Below, in pieces: positions 13,296 through 14,784 of a stretch of 14,784 nucleotides of DNA. A program made the position numbers and the translations under genes. The stretch lies in the NCBI GenBank assembly GCA_011045925.1, contig DSBS01000068.1, positions 1 through 14,784 of the forward strand. The letters are read 5' to 3'. The notes under the pieces were generated by a model that ran no database searches, was not told where the DNA came from, and saw only the letters and a list, made by a program, of their open reading frames with translations. The stretch is from Candidatus Woesearchaeota archaeon. Its GTDB lineage: Archaea; Nanobdellota; Nanobdellia; Woesearchaeales; JASKKU01. Numbering within the stretch: the stretch's first letter is position 1; every line of letters begins with the position of its first letter.

Positions 13296-13299
13296 TTAA

Positions 13300-14460
13300 A
13301 TGAAAAGGCTGATGACCTCAGAGAGCGTTACCGAAGGGCACCCAGACAAGCTTTGCGACCAGGTTTCTGATGCAATTCTTGATGCTTATCTTGAAAAAGA
13401 CCCCGAGTCAAGGGTTGCAGTTGAGACTTTTGCAACAAAAGGGCTGATTGTTATAGGCGGTGAAGTAACATCAAAGGCAAGGGTGGATATTGATTATGTA
13501 ATCAGAAAAACTGTTAAGAAAATAGGCTATGACGACATAAAATGGGGGCTGGATGCAGATTCAGTTGGGGTTCTAATCTCAATCCACAGCCAGAGCCCTG
13601 ACATTGCACAGGGAGTTAACCATAGCCAAGAGAGAGAGCAGGGTGCAGGAGACCAGGGCATGATGTTTGGATTTGCCTGTAGCGAGACAAAAGAGTACAT
13701 GCCCCTTCCGATTCTTCTTGCGCACAACCTTACAGAGAAGCTTTCAGAGCTGAGAAAAAAAAGAGTTCTTCCTTACCTTGGGCCTGATGGAAAAAGCCAG
13801 GTTACAGTTGAGTATATCTCAGGAAAGCCAATGCGTGTTGAGAGTGTAGTCCTGGCGAACCAGCACGAAGATGCTGTCTCAAACGAAAAAATAAAAAAAG
13901 ACCTTACCGAAAAGGTCATTAAGCCAGTCCTGGGCAAATGGCTCGACCCGAACACAAAGCTTTTCATAAACGCAACAGGCAAGTTTGTAATGGGAGGCCC
14001 ATCAGCAGACACAGGGCTTACAGGAAGAAAAATCATAGTTGACACCTATGGCTCTCTTGGCAGGCACGGCGGAGGCGCATTCTCCGGCAAGGACCCAACC
14101 AAGGTAGACAGGTCAGCCTGCTACATGGCAAGGCACATAGCAAAAAACCTCGTAGCAGCCGGCGTGGCAGAAAAGCTCGAAGTCCAGCTAGCATACGCAA
14201 TCGGCCACCATGAGCCAGTTGGCATATTCGTAGATGCATTCGGCACAGAGAAAATTGAAGAGGAAAAAATCGTAGAGCTGATTAAGCTCGTATTTCCTCT
14301 TAGCCCAAGAAAAATCATAGATTACCTTAAGCTGAGGAAGCCAATTTATCTTAATACAGCATCTTACGGCCACTTCGGCAGGGAGCACCCCGATTTCACC
14401 TGGGAGCAGCTAACTAAAGTCGAAGAGATTAAGAAGGCAGTAGAGAAGGTGAATTTGTAG
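13300..14460 (+). CDS. metK: S-adenosylmethionine synthetase, bacterial type
   Basis: Makes S-adenosylmethionine from methionine and ATP, releasing phosphate and pyrophosphate; cytosolic. At 386 residues it matches the bacterial/eukaryotic MetK family and not the divergent archaeal-type enzyme (PF01941). The motifs are complete: SVTEGHPDKLCDQVSDAILD (His14, Asp16, Lys17), the GAGDQGMMFG hexapeptide region (115-124), GGPSADTGLTGRK (232-244) and the P-loop-like HGGGAFSGKDPTKVDRS with K264 and D265. All three of the repeated domains are visible and the C-terminal YGHFGRE is present. The start is set by the leader and Shine-Dalgarno site. Most archaea carry the other family, so this copy is likely an ancient or lineage-level transfer, as seen in some DPANN groups. 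It is convergent with the GNAT gene after only 7 nt. Confidence 0.97.
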   Translation: MKRLMTSESVTEGHPDKLCDQVSDAILDAYLEKDPESRVAVETFATKGLIVIGGEVTSKARVDIDYVIRKTVKKIGYDDIKWGLDADSVGVLISIHSQSPDIAQGVNHSQEREQGAGDQGMMFGFACSETKEYMPLPILLAHNLTEKLSELRKKRVLPYLGPDGKSQVTVEYISGKPMRVESVVLANQHEDAVSNEKIKKDLTEKVIKPVLGKWLDPNTKLFINATGKFVMGGPSADTGLTGRKIIVDTYGSLGRHGGGAFSGKDPTKVDRSACYMARHIAKNLVAAGVAEKLEVQLAYAIGHHEPVGIFVDAFGTEKIEEEKIVELIKLVFPLSPRKIIDYLKLRKPIYLNTASYGHFGREHPDFTWEQLTKVEEIKKAVEKVNL

Positions 14461-14467
14461 AAATAAC

Positions 14468-14784
14468 TTACCAGAAAGGAACATCCATATACACAATGCC
14501 TTCTGAGCCTGCAGCCTTCCTGATGAAGTTGTCTTTGCCGTTGAAGCAGACACCATACCAACTCTCTTCGTGCTCAGCCTGTTTTTCTTTTGCGCCTGCA
14601 CCTCTCTGCCTGAACCTTAAGGCAAAGCTCTCTATAATCTCAAAGCCGCACTTGTCATAAAACCCCGAAACCTTCTTCTCACAGAACCCAAGCCCGGTCT
14701 TGCCGCTCTTTTCAAGGTATTCAATCATTGCTTCCGCCAGGACTAGCCCATAGCCTTTCCCTTTCTTCAGGGACAGCATAGAAC
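14468..14784 (-). CDS. GNAT-family N-acetyltransferase (5'-partial)
   Basis: Only the C-terminal 105 or so residues lie in the window; the frame is open at the right edge and the ATG at 14779 is probably internal. The opening LSLKKGKGYGLVLAEAMIEYL is the acetyl-CoA pyrophosphate-binding loop and helix (usual R/Q-x-x-G-x-G/A). TGLGFCEKKVSGFYDKCGFEII is the motif B region with the conserved xxFYxKxGF. A further tail carries IVYMDVPFW. The substrate cannot be told; it resembles the eis-like/RimI-like small GNATs of archaea. The missing N-terminal part is outside the window. Confidence 0.8.
   Translation of the reverse strand, partial: SMLSLKKGKGYGLVLAEAMIEYLEKSGKTGLGFCEKKVSGFYDKCGFEIIESFALRFRQRGAGAKEKQAEHEESWYGVCFNGKDNFIRKAAGSEGIVYMDVPFW

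Noticed and set aside
13258..13299. 13-codon ORF ending just before the metK ATG
   Set aside because: The predicted metK transcript starts near 13278, downstream of this ATG, and the stop TAA is made by the bases before the start codon; a regulatory leader peptide is not supported.
1..14784. tRNA genes, CRISPR arrays, insertion sequences, integrases
   Set aside because: No cloverleaf-like segments with T-loop consensus, no regularly spaced repeats and no transposase or recombinase motifs were found on reading both strands.

Overview
The window looks like part of a small archaeal genome, most likely a DPANN-type archaeon (Woesearchaeota, Pacearchaeota or a relative). The reasons are: archaeal TATA boxes centred about 26-28 nt before start codons, which implies many leaderless mRNAs; Shine-Dalgarno sites of the GAGGTGAT type kept mainly for genes inside operons or with a leader; an archaeal-type 8-oxoguanine glycosylase (Ogg2-like); and large secreted proteins with Ig-like and thrombospondin-like modules anchored by one C-terminal helix. 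Genes are tightly packed on both strands. I see no rRNA, tRNA, CRISPR array, insertion sequence or integrase. The lineage is inferred from gene content, not from a marker tree.

Layout. (1) 1-4335: two surface genes on the plus strand. The first is the C-terminal ~1000 residues of a giant cell-surface protein whose start lies outside the window. The second is split between two reading frames and appears to be a broken or chimeric surface gene. (2) 4332-4995: two minus-strand genes, a 56-residue leaderless protein and a 143-residue four-cysteine protein. (3) 5219-7763, plus strand: a winged-helix-like protein; an oxidative-stress operon of a 2-Cys peroxiredoxin and a 2Fe-superoxide reductase (desulfoferrodoxin); then a DUF4870-like membrane protein followed by the DNA glycosylase. 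(4) 7778-8730, minus strand: two tandem paralogues of unknown function sharing an N-terminal NPYD...ENxExLVxDI signature. (5) 8826-11215, plus strand: arginyl-tRNA synthetase and a four-helix membrane protein with a C-terminal Cys/His module. (6) 11205-13093, minus strand: a translationally coupled pair of paralogous ExeA/Cdc6-like AAA+ ATPases, one ending in eight zinc-ribbon cysteines, followed by a 74-residue coiled-coil protein. (7) 13300-14460: a bacterial-type S-adenosylmethionine synthetase, convergent with the C-terminal part of a GNAT acetyltransferase that runs off the window.

Functional reading. Superoxide reductase turns superoxide into peroxide, the peroxiredoxin removes peroxide, and the glycosylase nearby repairs oxidised guanine, so the middle of the window is rich in oxygen defence. 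The best candidate for an undescribed system is the paired-ATPase cluster at 11205-13093. The two ATPases are clearly paralogous but differ at the Walker motifs, and only one carries zinc ribbons, which suggests a hetero-oligomeric nucleic-acid or protein remodelling machine; its function cannot be read from the sequence. All family calls were made by eye from motifs, without database searches.
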